Of a stretch of 45,429 bases of DNA, positions 26,716 to 34,468 are shown one piece after another. The stretch is from Oscillospiraceae bacterium (lineage in GTDB: Bacteria > Bacillota_A > Clostridia > Oscillospirales > CAG-272), in contig SVSF01000002.1 in assembly GCA_015064425.1 (NCBI GenBank), positions 1-45,429 on the forward strand, in the 5' to 3' direction. Under the pieces are notes generated by a model, which was not told the origin of the DNA, ran no database searches, and was given only the letters and a program-made list of their open reading frames with translations. Within the stretch, counting starts at the first letter, position 1, and the number at the start of each line of letters is the position of its first letter. The position numbers and the translations under genes are program-made.

Positions 26716-28031
26716 TCCTCCACGTCAAAGGCTTCAAGACCTTTTTTCGCCTCGACCTTGTTGTCTCCGTGTTTTACAAGGCTCATGGTTATAAAGGAAC
26801 CGAATACAAACAGTGCCGCATAAGGAAACAGGGTCTTATATCCAACGTGTTCGAGAAGCCAGCCCGCTATAATGGGAGTAGCTATCTGCGCCGACATTGA
26901 AAAAGTATAATAAAGTCCGGTAAATTTGCCCACTTCACTTCCCTTGCACATTTCAACTACCATAGGAAGCGAGTTTACGTTTATGGATGCCCATGCGATA
27001 CCGACCATTATAAAAAGAACGTAAAGAATGGGGCTGAAGCTGTCAGCAAGCAGCGTGTAAACGAACGCCGCGAAAAAGCTTCCGGAAAGCAAAAGCGTTC
27101 CGAAGCGTATGGTCTTGCGGCGACCGATCTTACTTGCAACCGCACCTATGGGAATATAGCTTACGATAGCTCCCGCCGTGGCGATGGTAAGACAAAGATT
27201 GGCATTGGAAAGTCTCATGTTCCAGGTCTCAGTAGCATAAACGGAGAACCATGTGGTAACACCGTTATAGCCTATGAACCACAAGGCAATGGAAAAGAGC
27301 AGGAAAGTAAGGCTCCTTTTTACATCCTTGGGAAGCTTTTCGTCACTTTCCTTTATTTCCACGGATGAAATTTCGGGATGTGCCTCCTCAAATGCTCTCT
27401 GTTCTGCTGAAAGCTTCGGCTCATTTACGAAGAAAAGGAGCACAAGAAGAGCCGTGATCATAATAACGCCCACAATAACGAAAAGAGGCAAATAAGAAAC
27501 GTATTCTCCGTCTTTTGACTTACATACAAAATTAGTAACGATAAGATATATAATGCCGCCAAGTGCACCCATAAGGTTTATAATAGCGTTTGCCTTACTT
27601 CTCAAAGGTTTGGGAGTAAGGTCAGGCATAAGAGCCACTGCGGGGCTGCGGTAGCTTCCCATGGCAATGAGCAGCAAGCAGAGCACGGAAATAAACGCCG
27701 TTACCTTCCAGCTTGCGGCAAGGCTGTGATAGCTGTCCGCAAACATGGGTAGAAGCATCATAAGTACAACGGCACACAAAGTTCCCACCAGTATGAAGGG
27801 TCGTCTGCGTCCCAAAGGATTTTTGCATTTATCGGAAAGTCCGCCGAACAAAGGCAAAAGGAAAAGAGCAAATACGTTGTCAGCCGCCATTATGAAGCCC
27901 GACTTGGTCTCTCCGATATTAAAGGTCTCCGTAAGTATCTTGGGGATCAGGTTGTCATAAAGCTGCCAGAATGCGCAAATGGAAAGAAAGGCAAAGCCTA
28001 CGAGAACCGTCCTTCTTGTATTAAGTTTCAT
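26712..28031 (-). CDS. MFS transporter, GPH/SLC45-like
   Basis: A 439-residue protein with about 12 membrane segments. The first loop reads GGLSDKCKNPLGRRRP, the MFS loop 2-3 signature (G-x-x-S/A-D-x-x-x-x-x-x-G-R-R), and the central loop is charged, as in glycoside/cation symporter-like MFS proteins. ATG 28031 is chosen over an upstream in-frame ATG (28049) because GGAGGG precedes it by five bases. It is the first gene of an operon with the membrane GDPD. The substrate is uncertain; the context suggests a sugar or a glycerophosphodiester breakdown product. Confidence 0.82.
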   Translation of the reverse strand: MKLNTRRTVLVGFAFLSICAFWQLYDNLIPKILTETFNIGETKSGFIMAADNVFALFLLPLFGGLSDKCKNPLGRRRPFILVGTLCAVVLMMLLPMFADSYHSLAASWKVTAFISVLCLLLIAMGSYRSPAVALMPDLTPKPLRSKANAIINLMGALGGIIYLIVTNFVCKSKDGEYVSYLPLFVIVGVIMITALLVLLFFVNEPKLSAEQRAFEEAHPEISSVEIKESDEKLPKDVKRSLTFLLFSIALWFIGYNGVTTWFSVYATETWNMRLSNANLCLTIATAGAIVSYIPIGAVASKIGRRKTIRFGTLLLSGSFFAAFVYTLLADSFSPILYVLFIMVGIAWASINVNSLPMVVEMCKGSEVGKFTGLYYTFSMSAQIATPIIAGWLLEHVGYKTLFPYAALFVFGSFITMSLVKHGDNKVEAKKGLEAFDVED

Positions 28032-28057
28032 ACTATCCCTCCGTTTCACATAGGTAT

Positions 28058-28086
28058 ATTATACATTCCGGCAGAGAAAAAGTAAA
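28058..28086 (-). promoter_or_regulatory. Promoter of the MFS-GDPD operon
   Basis: On the minus strand, TTTACT (28081-28086), a 17-bp spacer and TATAAT (28058-28063) lie 26 nt before the MFS start. Confidence 0.6.
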
Positions 28087-28095
28087 GTGCTATGC

Positions 28096-28113
28096 GCTTA
28101 TTTGCAAATAAGC
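28096..28113. promoter_or_regulatory. 18-bp perfect palindrome, candidate operator
   Basis: GCTTATTTGCAAATAAGC is its own reverse complement. It overlaps the -35 box of the rightward promoter and lies just upstream of the -35 of the leftward one. That position suits a dimeric regulator acting on both genes. Confidence 0.5.
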
Positions 28114-28130
28114 ATGATCTGTGATATAAT
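28102..28130 (+). promoter_or_regulatory. Promoter of the NlpC/P60-like lipoprotein gene
   Basis: TTGCAA (28102-28107), a 17-bp spacer and TATAAT (28125-28130) lie 34 nt before the start codon. The -35 lies inside the palindrome. Confidence 0.55.
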
Positions 28131-28164
28131 GTTCTTCAAACATCCAACATCAAAGGAAAGAAAA

Positions 28165-29403
28165 ATGAAGAAACTTTTTATATATACCCTTCTTCTCCTT
28201 CTGCTTCTGTCCTCCTGCGCAAGGTCCGGGAATCCGGAGTCTGAGGAAAGCAGCCTTCCTATCACAGAGACCCATACGCCGGCTGAAACGGAAGCTCTGC
28301 CTCGGGAAACGGACACAGAGGAGGAAAGTGCCACGGAAGAAAATATTTTCACAGAAGGTTCCTATCTGGGAGTAAAGGACTACGGAAATATCAGCGCAAA
28401 GGATATGGACAGCTTCAAATACCTGTTCCTTGTAAACGGAGAAGCAAAGAGCTACACTCTTCCTTACGACTCGGAGTACAAAATACAAAATATTCTCAAG
28501 CACGGAGAAAGCTACGAGATATATGAAAAAAACGGGCACATCGAAGATATTCGTCTTGTACGTAAAGCAAGTGCCTCTCTGCCTGAGGAATACGGTTACA
28601 GACCCGGAGAGAAAACGCTTAAGAATCTGCTGACCGCCGCCCTTGCGCCTATGGGCTCAAGCCTATACGTTTACGGAGGCGGCTGGAACTGGCAGGACAA
28701 CGGCAGCTCTCTGCAATGCAGAAGCATAGGTGTATCCACTTACTGGTCGGATTTCTTTTCAAGCCGCGACAGCTCCTATTCTTATTTGGGAGACAAAAAT
28801 AACAAGGCAAACAGCTTTTTCCCTCACGGAGGCTGGAACGAATACTATTATGCAGGTCTCGATTGCTCGGGATATATAGGCTGGGTGGTATATAACGTCC
28901 TCAACACGGAAAGCGGCAACGAGGGCTTTGTTGCTTCTTCCTCACATATGGCAAGATCTCTCGGGGAAAAGGATCTCGGAAGCTTCACTCCGGGCAGCAA
29001 TTGGAAAAAAGAAGCTCTTTCTCCCGGAGATATAGTAAGCATAAAAGGTCATGTCTGGATGTGCATAGGGGTCTGCTCCGATGGAAGCGCAGTCATAGCA
29101 CACTCCACCCCATCCCCCTCAAGAGAAGGTTATGAAGGAGGAGGCGTTCAGCTCTCTGCCATCGGGGAAAGCCGTAACTGCGAGGCTTACTCCCTTGCCG
29201 ACAAGTATATGAAAGACTTTTATCCCAACTGGTATGACCGCTACTCCGTATCTCTTAAAAGCTATGAAGTCTATACACATTTTGAGCTTGAAGGAACGGG
29301 AGTTTTCTCTTGGAAAATATCGGATGAAGGTACATTAAGCGATCCTGAAGGGATAAGGGATATGAGCGCTTATGAGATACTTGAAATAATTTTCAGCCAT
29401 TAA
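28165..29403 (+). CDS. NlpC/P60-like cell-wall hydrolase lipoprotein
   Basis: A 412-residue lipoprotein (SSC lipobox, Cys18) with a Ser/Thr/Glu-rich spacer to about residue 60. The C-terminal half has an NlpC/P60-type cysteine peptidase layout: Cys234 in LDCSGYIGW, His296 in GHVWMCIGV, and a third polar position at His313 (IAHSTPS). Such enzymes cut peptide stems of peptidoglycan outside the cell. The usual DCSG and GHV motifs are both present, so it is probably active. ATG 28165 follows AAAGGAAAG with good spacing; the upstream in-frame region lies over the promoter and is not coding. It is divergent from the MFS-GDPD operon. Confidence 0.85.
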   Translation: MKKLFIYTLLLLLLLSSCARSGNPESEESSLPITETHTPAETEALPRETDTEEESATEENIFTEGSYLGVKDYGNISAKDMDSFKYLFLVNGEAKSYTLPYDSEYKIQNILKHGESYEIYEKNGHIEDIRLVRKASASLPEEYGYRPGEKTLKNLLTAALAPMGSSLYVYGGGWNWQDNGSSLQCRSIGVSTYWSDFFSSRDSSYSYLGDKNNKANSFFPHGGWNEYYYAGLDCSGYIGWVVYNVLNTESGNEGFVASSSHMARSLGEKDLGSFTPGSNWKKEALSPGDIVSIKGHVWMCIGVCSDGSAVIAHSTPSPSREGYEGGGVQLSAIGESRNCEAYSLADKYMKDFYPNWYDRYSVSLKSYEVYTHFELEGTGVFSWKISDEGTLSDPEGIRDMSAYEILEIIFSH

Positions 29404-29405
29404 AA

Positions 29406-29437
29406 TACGGGTCTGCATACTGAAGTGCAGACCCGTA
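29406..29437 (+). terminator. Hairpin terminator after the NlpC/P60-like gene
   Basis: A perfect 12-bp stem (29406-29417 with 29426-29437) has an 8-nt loop, three bases after the stop codon. The following sequence is only moderately T-rich (TACTATATT), so termination may be partial. Confidence 0.65.
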
Positions 29438-29480
29438 CTATATTATAAAGAGAATATTTAAAAAAATGCGGTTCAAAAAC

Positions 29481-29509
29481 TTGACACAGCAGAAAAAAAG
29501 GCGTATACT
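29481..29509 (+). promoter_or_regulatory. Promoter of the liv operon
   Basis: TTGACA (29481-29486), a 17-bp spacer and TATACT (29504-29509) lie 48 nt before the substrate-binding protein start. Confidence 0.8.
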
Positions 29510-29557
29510 CTACGATATAGATATTTAACATATTCTCAATATCTATGGAGGTAAATT

Positions 29558-30721
29558 ATGAAAAGCTTAAAAGTATTATCACTTGTGCTTGCGCTCGTCC
29601 TCGCACTCGGCATTTTCGTAGGATGCGGCAAGACAAACTATGCTGAAAACAATACCGAATACGTTATCGGTTTGTCAGGTCCCCTTACAGGTGACGCTGC
29701 AATGTACGGTATCGCGGTTCAAAATTCCGCACAGATAGCTGTTGATGAGATCAACGCTGCAGGCGGTCTTAACGGTGTTATGTTCAAGCTCGTTGCAACA
29801 GACGATATGAACGATGCTACAAAGATCTCTACTAACTACTCCTCTCTCCTTGAGGGCGGTATGCAGGTATCTCTCGGTACAGTAACCACAACTCCCGGTC
29901 TTGAATTCAAGAACCTTTCCGCAGATGACAACGTATTCTTCCTTACACCCTCCGCTTCCGGAGACAAGATTCCCGAAAATCCCAACGGCTACCAGATGTG
30001 CTTTGCAGACGGCAACCAGGGTAAGGTAGCGGCAGAGTTCGTTAGTGAGAACTACGGTGGAAAGACCATCGGCGTATTCTACAAGTCCGATGACGCATAT
30101 TCCAAGGGCATATACGATCAGTTCAAGGAAAACCTTGACTCTTCCATAACAGTTGTTGAAACAACCTTCACAAACGCAAACACAACAGACTTCAATACAC
30201 AGATCGATACTCTCAAGTCCTGTGAATTTATATTCATGCCCATATACTACACACCCGCTTCTCTCTTTATGACTCAGGCAAAAGAGATCATAGCACCCAA
30301 TGCAGTATACTATGGATGTGACGGATTCGACGGTATCGACAACATTGAAGGCTTCGATATTACATCCATTCCTCAGGAAGTAACAATGCTTTCTCACTTC
30401 AACTCCAAGGCAAGCGAAGGTCCTGCTAAAGAGTTCATCGACAAATACGTTGAAAAGTACGGAAAAGAGACCCTTAACCAGTTCGGCGCTTCCGCTTACG
30501 ACTGCGTATACGCGATCTACGGTGCAATGAAGAAGGCTATTGACGAAGGTAAGGATATCCCCGTTACCATCAGTGCTTCCGACCTCTGCGACATACTTAA
30601 GGCTCAGTTTGAAGGCGGCTACTCCATCGAAGATGCAGTTACCGGTGAAAAAATTGCTTGGGAAAAGAGCGGTTACGTAAACAAGGGCGCTATCAAGTAT
30701 GTTATCAAGGCAGCAAACTGA
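29558..30721 (+). CDS. livK: Branched-chain amino acid ABC transporter, substrate-binding lipoprotein
   Basis: A 387-residue periplasmic-binding-type lipoprotein (FVGC lipobox, Cys23). The mature part begins with the type I fold typical of LivJ/LivK (YVIGLSGPLTGDAA, then the AVDEINAAGG segment). It captures a branched-chain amino acid or similar small substrate outside the membrane and delivers it to the LivHM permease encoded next. Start ATG follows TGGAGG with seven bases. It is the first gene of a five-gene operon and is separated from the permease genes by a strong hairpin, a layout that yields more binding protein than permease. Substrates other than amino acids (amides, urea) occur in this family. 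Confidence 0.93.
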   Translation: MKSLKVLSLVLALVLALGIFVGCGKTNYAENNTEYVIGLSGPLTGDAAMYGIAVQNSAQIAVDEINAAGGLNGVMFKLVATDDMNDATKISTNYSSLLEGGMQVSLGTVTTTPGLEFKNLSADDNVFFLTPSASGDKIPENPNGYQMCFADGNQGKVAAEFVSENYGGKTIGVFYKSDDAYSKGIYDQFKENLDSSITVVETTFTNANTTDFNTQIDTLKSCEFIFMPIYYTPASLFMTQAKEIIAPNAVYYGCDGFDGIDNIEGFDITSIPQEVTMLSHFNSKASEGPAKEFIDKYVEKYGKETLNQFGASAYDCVYAIYGAMKKAIDEGKDIPVTISASDLCDILKAQFEGGYSIEDAVTGEKIAWEKSGYVNKGAIKYVIKAAN

Positions 30722-30748
30722 TAGCACATTCTGAATCCAAAACGGATC

Positions 30749-30787
30749 ACTGCATATGTCGGCCGCAAATCCGACATATGCAGTTTT
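30749..30787 (+). terminator. Intercistronic hairpin/attenuator after livK
   Basis: A perfect 14-bp stem (30749-30762 with 30771-30784) has an 8-nt loop and is followed by TTTTAAATT. It lies 28 nt after the livK stop. No promoter is apparent before livH, so it probably causes partial termination or protects the 3' end of livK mRNA. Confidence 0.75.
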
Positions 30788-30801
30788 AAATTCACGAAAG
30801 A

Positions 30802-30822
30802 AGCTTTTCCGGCGGAAAAGCT
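30802..30822 (+). promoter_or_regulatory. Hairpin covering the livH ribosome-binding region
   Basis: AGCTTTTCC (30802-30810) and GGAAAAGCT (30814-30822) form a 9-bp stem with a 3-nt loop ending one base before the livH ATG. The only purine-rich candidate ribosome site (GGCGGAAAAG) lies in the loop and 3' arm, so folding would lower translation of livH. Confidence 0.5.
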
Positions 30823-31707
30823 ATGGAAAACTATATGGAATTAATTTTATCGACTCTGATCAACGGTCTCAGCCTCGGCGGAATATATGCTATGATCGCC
30901 TTAGGCTACACCATGGTATACGGTATAGCAAAGATGCTTAACTTTGCCCACGGCGATATAATTATGGTCGGCGGATATGTAATATACGTATTTATGGCGT
31001 TTCATAACCCTCTCCTCGCCGTATTTATGGCAGTCATCTTCTGCGTATTGCTCGGTATACTTATAGAAAAATTCGCTTATAAGCCTCTCCGCGGAGCCTC
31101 CCCCTTGGCGGTTCTTATTACGGCTATCGGCGTAAGCTATCTTCTCCAGAGCCTTGCACAGATAATCTTCGGTTCTGCAAGTAAGATGGTAACCGTATAC
31201 GAATTCGGATCTATCAGCTTCTTGGGAGTTCCCGTTCAGGTATCCGCTCTCGTTACGCTTGCAGTAACGATAGTGGTAATGATAGCTCTGACTCTCTTTG
31301 TAAAATACACCCGTATCGGACGTGCTATGATAGCAGTATCTGAAGATAAGGGGGCCGCACAGCTTATGGGTATAAACGTTGATATGATAATCACCGTTAC
31401 CTTTGCTATCGGCTCCGCTCTTGCGGCTCTCGCAGGTCTCTTCTATCTCTTGAAGGCTCCTGCCATCTCCAATACACTTGGCGCTATGCCCGGTATAAAA
31501 GCATTTACCGCAGCGGTAATAGGCGGTATAGGCTCCATCCCCGGAGCTATGCTGGGTGGTCTGCTTTTGGGTATGGTGGAATGTATCTCCTATAAGATAA
31601 CTGCTATTGCACCTTATACAGATGCTATAGAGTTCTCTATACTCATAATCATCCTTCTCGTACGTCCTACCGGATTTCTCGGTAAGAAAAGGAGGGAAAA
31701 AGTATAA
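30823..31707 (+). CDS. livH: Branched-chain amino acid ABC transporter permease LivH
   Basis: A 294-residue integral membrane protein with about eight segments and the typical LivH opening (NGLSLGGIYAMIALGYTMVYG) plus the LNFAHGDIIMVGGY motif and AVIGGIGSIPGAMLGG near the C-terminus. It forms the channel with LivM. ATG 30823 lies just after a hairpin; ATG 30835 is a possible alternative start. The stop overlaps the livM start by one base (TAATG). Confidence 0.95.
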   Translation: MENYMELILSTLINGLSLGGIYAMIALGYTMVYGIAKMLNFAHGDIIMVGGYVIYVFMAFHNPLLAVFMAVIFCVLLGILIEKFAYKPLRGASPLAVLITAIGVSYLLQSLAQIIFGSASKMVTVYEFGSISFLGVPVQVSALVTLAVTIVVMIALTLFVKYTRIGRAMIAVSEDKGAAQLMGINVDMIITVTFAIGSALAALAGLFYLLKAPAISNTLGAMPGIKAFTAAVIGGIGSIPGAMLGGLLLGMVECISYKITAIAPYTDAIEFSILIIILLVRPTGFLGKKRREKV

Positions 31708-32849
31708 TGAAAGCGTTGAAGAACATACGTATCAATCACTACATAAACTATATCGTAATAGGAATATTCGCTCTCGTTTTCGGAATCCTATCCCTCGTTG
31801 GCGTACGGCTTGACAGCTCCCTTCTTTTCCTTTTTGAGAAGATAGCCATAAGCGTTATCCTTGCTCTTTCTCTCAGCCTTGTAGTAGGCTTTTTGGGTGA
31901 GCTCTCTCTCGGACATGCAGGTTTTATGTGCGTAGGTGCATATTTGGGCGGAAAGGTATCCGTACTCCTTGAGCCTGTTGTCGGAAACAGCGCAATAAAC
32001 CTTATCGCAGGTCTTGTTGTGGGCGGTGTTACTGCGGCTCTCTGCGGTATCGTAATAGGTATCCCCGCACTTAGACTCCGCGGTGACTACCTTGCCATAG
32101 TAACCCTTGCCTTCGGCGAGATAGTAAAATCAATTTTCCAGAACACTTCCGATGAAAGTTTCGGCGGGGCTTTAGGACTTGAAACGCCACGTTATAACAA
32201 GCAATATCTGTTTATTTTCGCGTTTATCCTCGTTCTTATTACTCTTGCGATCATACAGAACTTTATCCGCAGTAAGCACGGAAGAGCAGTTACCGCTATC
32301 AGAGATAACGAGATCGCGGCACGTGCCTGTGGCATCAACGTTACCAAATACAAGCTTCTTGCTTTTACCATATCTGCATTCTTTGCAGGTATAGCGGGAG
32401 TTCTCTACAGCTTCTCCAACTATACGGTACAGAGTTCCAAGTTCGGATATAACTACTCTATCGAGATACTCGTCATGGTAGTTCTCGGCGGTATGGGAAG
32501 CATAAACGGCTCAATAATAGCCGCAGCTCTCATTACCTTCCTTAACACAAAGCTCGCCACTATTCTTACGGGCGACCTTGCAGTATTGCAAAACCTTCTC
32601 TATGCGCTTATCCTTATTATCATCGTTGTATATAACAATGCTCCCAAGCTTAAGAACTTCAGAGAAAAGTACAACTTTGCAAACTTTGCAGCAAAGATAT
32701 TCAAACCCAAGCATGACCCCTCTAAGCGTAAAGATGATGGTGCAAAGTGGGATGTTGTACCCACTAAGATCGAGATGAATGAGATACTTTCCATTGATAT
32801 GAAGCCTCAGAATCTCGGAAGCGACAAGAGAAAAGGAGGAGATAAGTAA
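31707..32849 (+). CDS. livM: Branched-chain amino acid ABC transporter permease LivM
   Basis: A 380-residue membrane protein, partner of LivH. It has the LivM-type features SLVVGFLGELSLGHAGFM, the loop R-D-N-E-I-A-A-R-A-C-G-I-N that contacts the ATPases, and VVLGGMGSINGSI. The tail after the last membrane segment (about 65 residues, Lys-rich) is longer than usual. GGAGG precedes the start, and it is coupled to livH and livG by one-base overlaps. Confidence 0.94.
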   Translation: MKALKNIRINHYINYIVIGIFALVFGILSLVGVRLDSSLLFLFEKIAISVILALSLSLVVGFLGELSLGHAGFMCVGAYLGGKVSVLLEPVVGNSAINLIAGLVVGGVTAALCGIVIGIPALRLRGDYLAIVTLAFGEIVKSIFQNTSDESFGGALGLETPRYNKQYLFIFAFILVLITLAIIQNFIRSKHGRAVTAIRDNEIAARACGINVTKYKLLAFTISAFFAGIAGVLYSFSNYTVQSSKFGYNYSIEILVMVVLGGMGSINGSIIAAALITFLNTKLATILTGDLAVLQNLLYALILIIIVVYNNAPKLKNFREKYNFANFAAKIFKPKHDPSKRKDDGAKWDVVPTKIEMNEILSIDMKPQNLGSDKRKGGDK

Positions 32850-33619
32850 TGTCACAATACATTCTTGAGACAAAAGATCTCGGCATCTCCTTCGGCGGTC
32901 TTAAAGCGGCTCAGAACGTCAATATCCGTATTGAAAAAAATCAGATATACGGACTTATCGGTCCCAACGGCGCCGGCAAGACCACTATATTCAACCTCCT
33001 CACGGGAGTGTACAAGCCAACAACGGGCACCTTTTATCTTGAAGGCGAAGAGCTTTGCGGTCTCAGTCAGGACAAGATAAATCACAAAGGAATAGCACGT
33101 ACCTTCCAGAATATCCGTCTGTTCAACAATATGACGGTAATAAGAAACGTTATGGTAGGTCTCCATTATCAGAATGAAAGCAAGTGCGGTGTAATAGACA
33201 GTCTTCTCAGACTTCCCCGCCACTTCAAAGCAGAAAAGAAGATGCGTGAAAGAGCTAAAGAGCTTCTCCGCATATTCGAACTCGAAGAGGAGCGCAATAA
33301 CCTTGCATGCAACCTTCCTTACGGTAAACAGAGAAAGCTTGAGATCGCACGCGCTTTGGCTACAGATCCCAAACTTCTCCTCCTTGATGAACCCGCGGCA
33401 GGCATGAACCCTCACGAAACAGAGGACCTTTTAAAGACTATACGTTTTATCAGAGATCATTTCAATATGACTATACTTCTTATAGAGCATGATATGAAAT
33501 TCGTATCCGGTCTCTGTGACAAGATCACCGTACTTAATTTCGGCACGGTACTTGCAGAGGGTGATACAAAAGAAACTCTGCGTGACCCAGAAGTTGTCCG
33601 CGCATATATAGGAGGTTGA
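32849..33619 (+). CDS. livG: Branched-chain amino acid ABC transporter ATPase LivG
   Basis: A 256-residue ABC ATPase. The Walker A is GPNGAGKTT (about residue 36-44), the signature region reads LPYGKQRKLEIARAL (LivG proteins carry a YG form of LSGGQ), and the Walker B is LLLLDEPAAGMNP with the LivG-specific AAGMNP. It energises LivHM together with LivF. AGGAGG lies before the start, which overlaps the livM stop by one base. Confidence 0.95.
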   Translation: MSQYILETKDLGISFGGLKAAQNVNIRIEKNQIYGLIGPNGAGKTTIFNLLTGVYKPTTGTFYLEGEELCGLSQDKINHKGIARTFQNIRLFNNMTVIRNVMVGLHYQNESKCGVIDSLLRLPRHFKAEKKMRERAKELLRIFELEEERNNLACNLPYGKQRKLEIARALATDPKLLLLDEPAAGMNPHETEDLLKTIRFIRDHFNMTILLIEHDMKFVSGLCDKITVLNFGTVLAEGDTKETLRDPEVVRAYIGG

Positions 33620-33624
33620 TAGCT

Positions 33625-34335
33625 ATGGCATTATTGGAAGTAAAAAACCTCAAAGTATATTACGGAGTTATCTGTGCTCTTAAGGGTATAGATTTCGAGG
33701 TAAACCAGGGTGAGATAGTAACTCTTATCGGTGCCAACGGTGCAGGTAAGACCACCACTATGCAAAGTGTTGTGGGACTTATTCCAAAAAGAGAAGGAAG
33801 CATCCTTTTCGACGGAAAGGACATAAGCCAGACGCCCTGCCATAAAATCGTGCATCTCGGTATGACACAGGTGCCCGAGGGCAGAAGAATATTCCAGGAG
33901 CTTACAGTTTACGAAAACCTTCTTATGGGTGCATACTCTATGAAGGATCAATCAGGCTTTAAAAATGACCTTGAAGCGGTATATACCCGTTTTCCCCGTC
34001 TTGCAGAGCGTCGTAATCAGATAGCGGGAACTCTTTCGGGAGGCGAGCAGCAGATGCTTGCTATGGGACGCGCCATAATGAGCCATCCCAAGCTCCTTAT
34101 GCTTGATGAGCCTTCAATGGGTCTTTCTCCGCTTCTGGTCGACCAGGTATTCGAAATAATAAAGGATATAAATAAGGACGGCACCACTATTCTGCTGGTT
34201 GAGCAAAATGCAGGCAAGTCTCTTGCCATATCCGACAGAGCCTACGTTCTTGAAAACGGAAATATCGTTTTAAGCGGAACGGGAGAAGAACTCGCCGCAA
34301 GCGAAATGGTACAGAAAGCTTATCTGGGCGGTTAA
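33625..34335 (+). CDS. livF: Branched-chain amino acid ABC transporter ATPase LivF
   Basis: A 236-residue ABC ATPase with Walker A GANGAGKTTT, signature LSGGEQQML and Walker B LLMLDEPSMGLSP, the typical LivF form. It acts as the second ATPase of the LivHMGF transporter. ATG 33625 is chosen over TTG 33616 because GGAGG (33611-33615) is nine bases upstream of the ATG and only touches the TTG. It is the last gene of the operon, with a terminator 20 nt downstream. Confidence 0.95.
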   Translation: MALLEVKNLKVYYGVICALKGIDFEVNQGEIVTLIGANGAGKTTTMQSVVGLIPKREGSILFDGKDISQTPCHKIVHLGMTQVPEGRRIFQELTVYENLLMGAYSMKDQSGFKNDLEAVYTRFPRLAERRNQIAGTLSGGEQQMLAMGRAIMSHPKLLMLDEPSMGLSPLLVDQVFEIIKDINKDGTTILLVEQNAGKSLAISDRAYVLENGNIVLSGTGEELAASEMVQKAYLGG

Positions 34336-34355
34336 AATTTATTTATAAAGCAATT

Positions 34356-34386
34356 GCGTACCTGCAATGAAGCAGGTACGCTTTTT
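34356..34386 (+). terminator. Rho-independent terminator of the liv operon
   Basis: GCGTACCTGC (34356-34365) pairs perfectly with 34372-34381 across a 6-nt loop, followed by TTTTT. Confidence 0.92.
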
Positions 34387-34468
34387 ATATACGAATAAAT
34401 CGATTGACTTTTTCGATCCAATTGATTATAATTTCATAAAGAAATCCTCTATTCAAGGAGAACAAGCT

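Noticed and set aside
29675..30727. 350-codon minus-strand frame opposite livK
   Set aside because: Mirror frame of a clearly recognised gene, with no own features.
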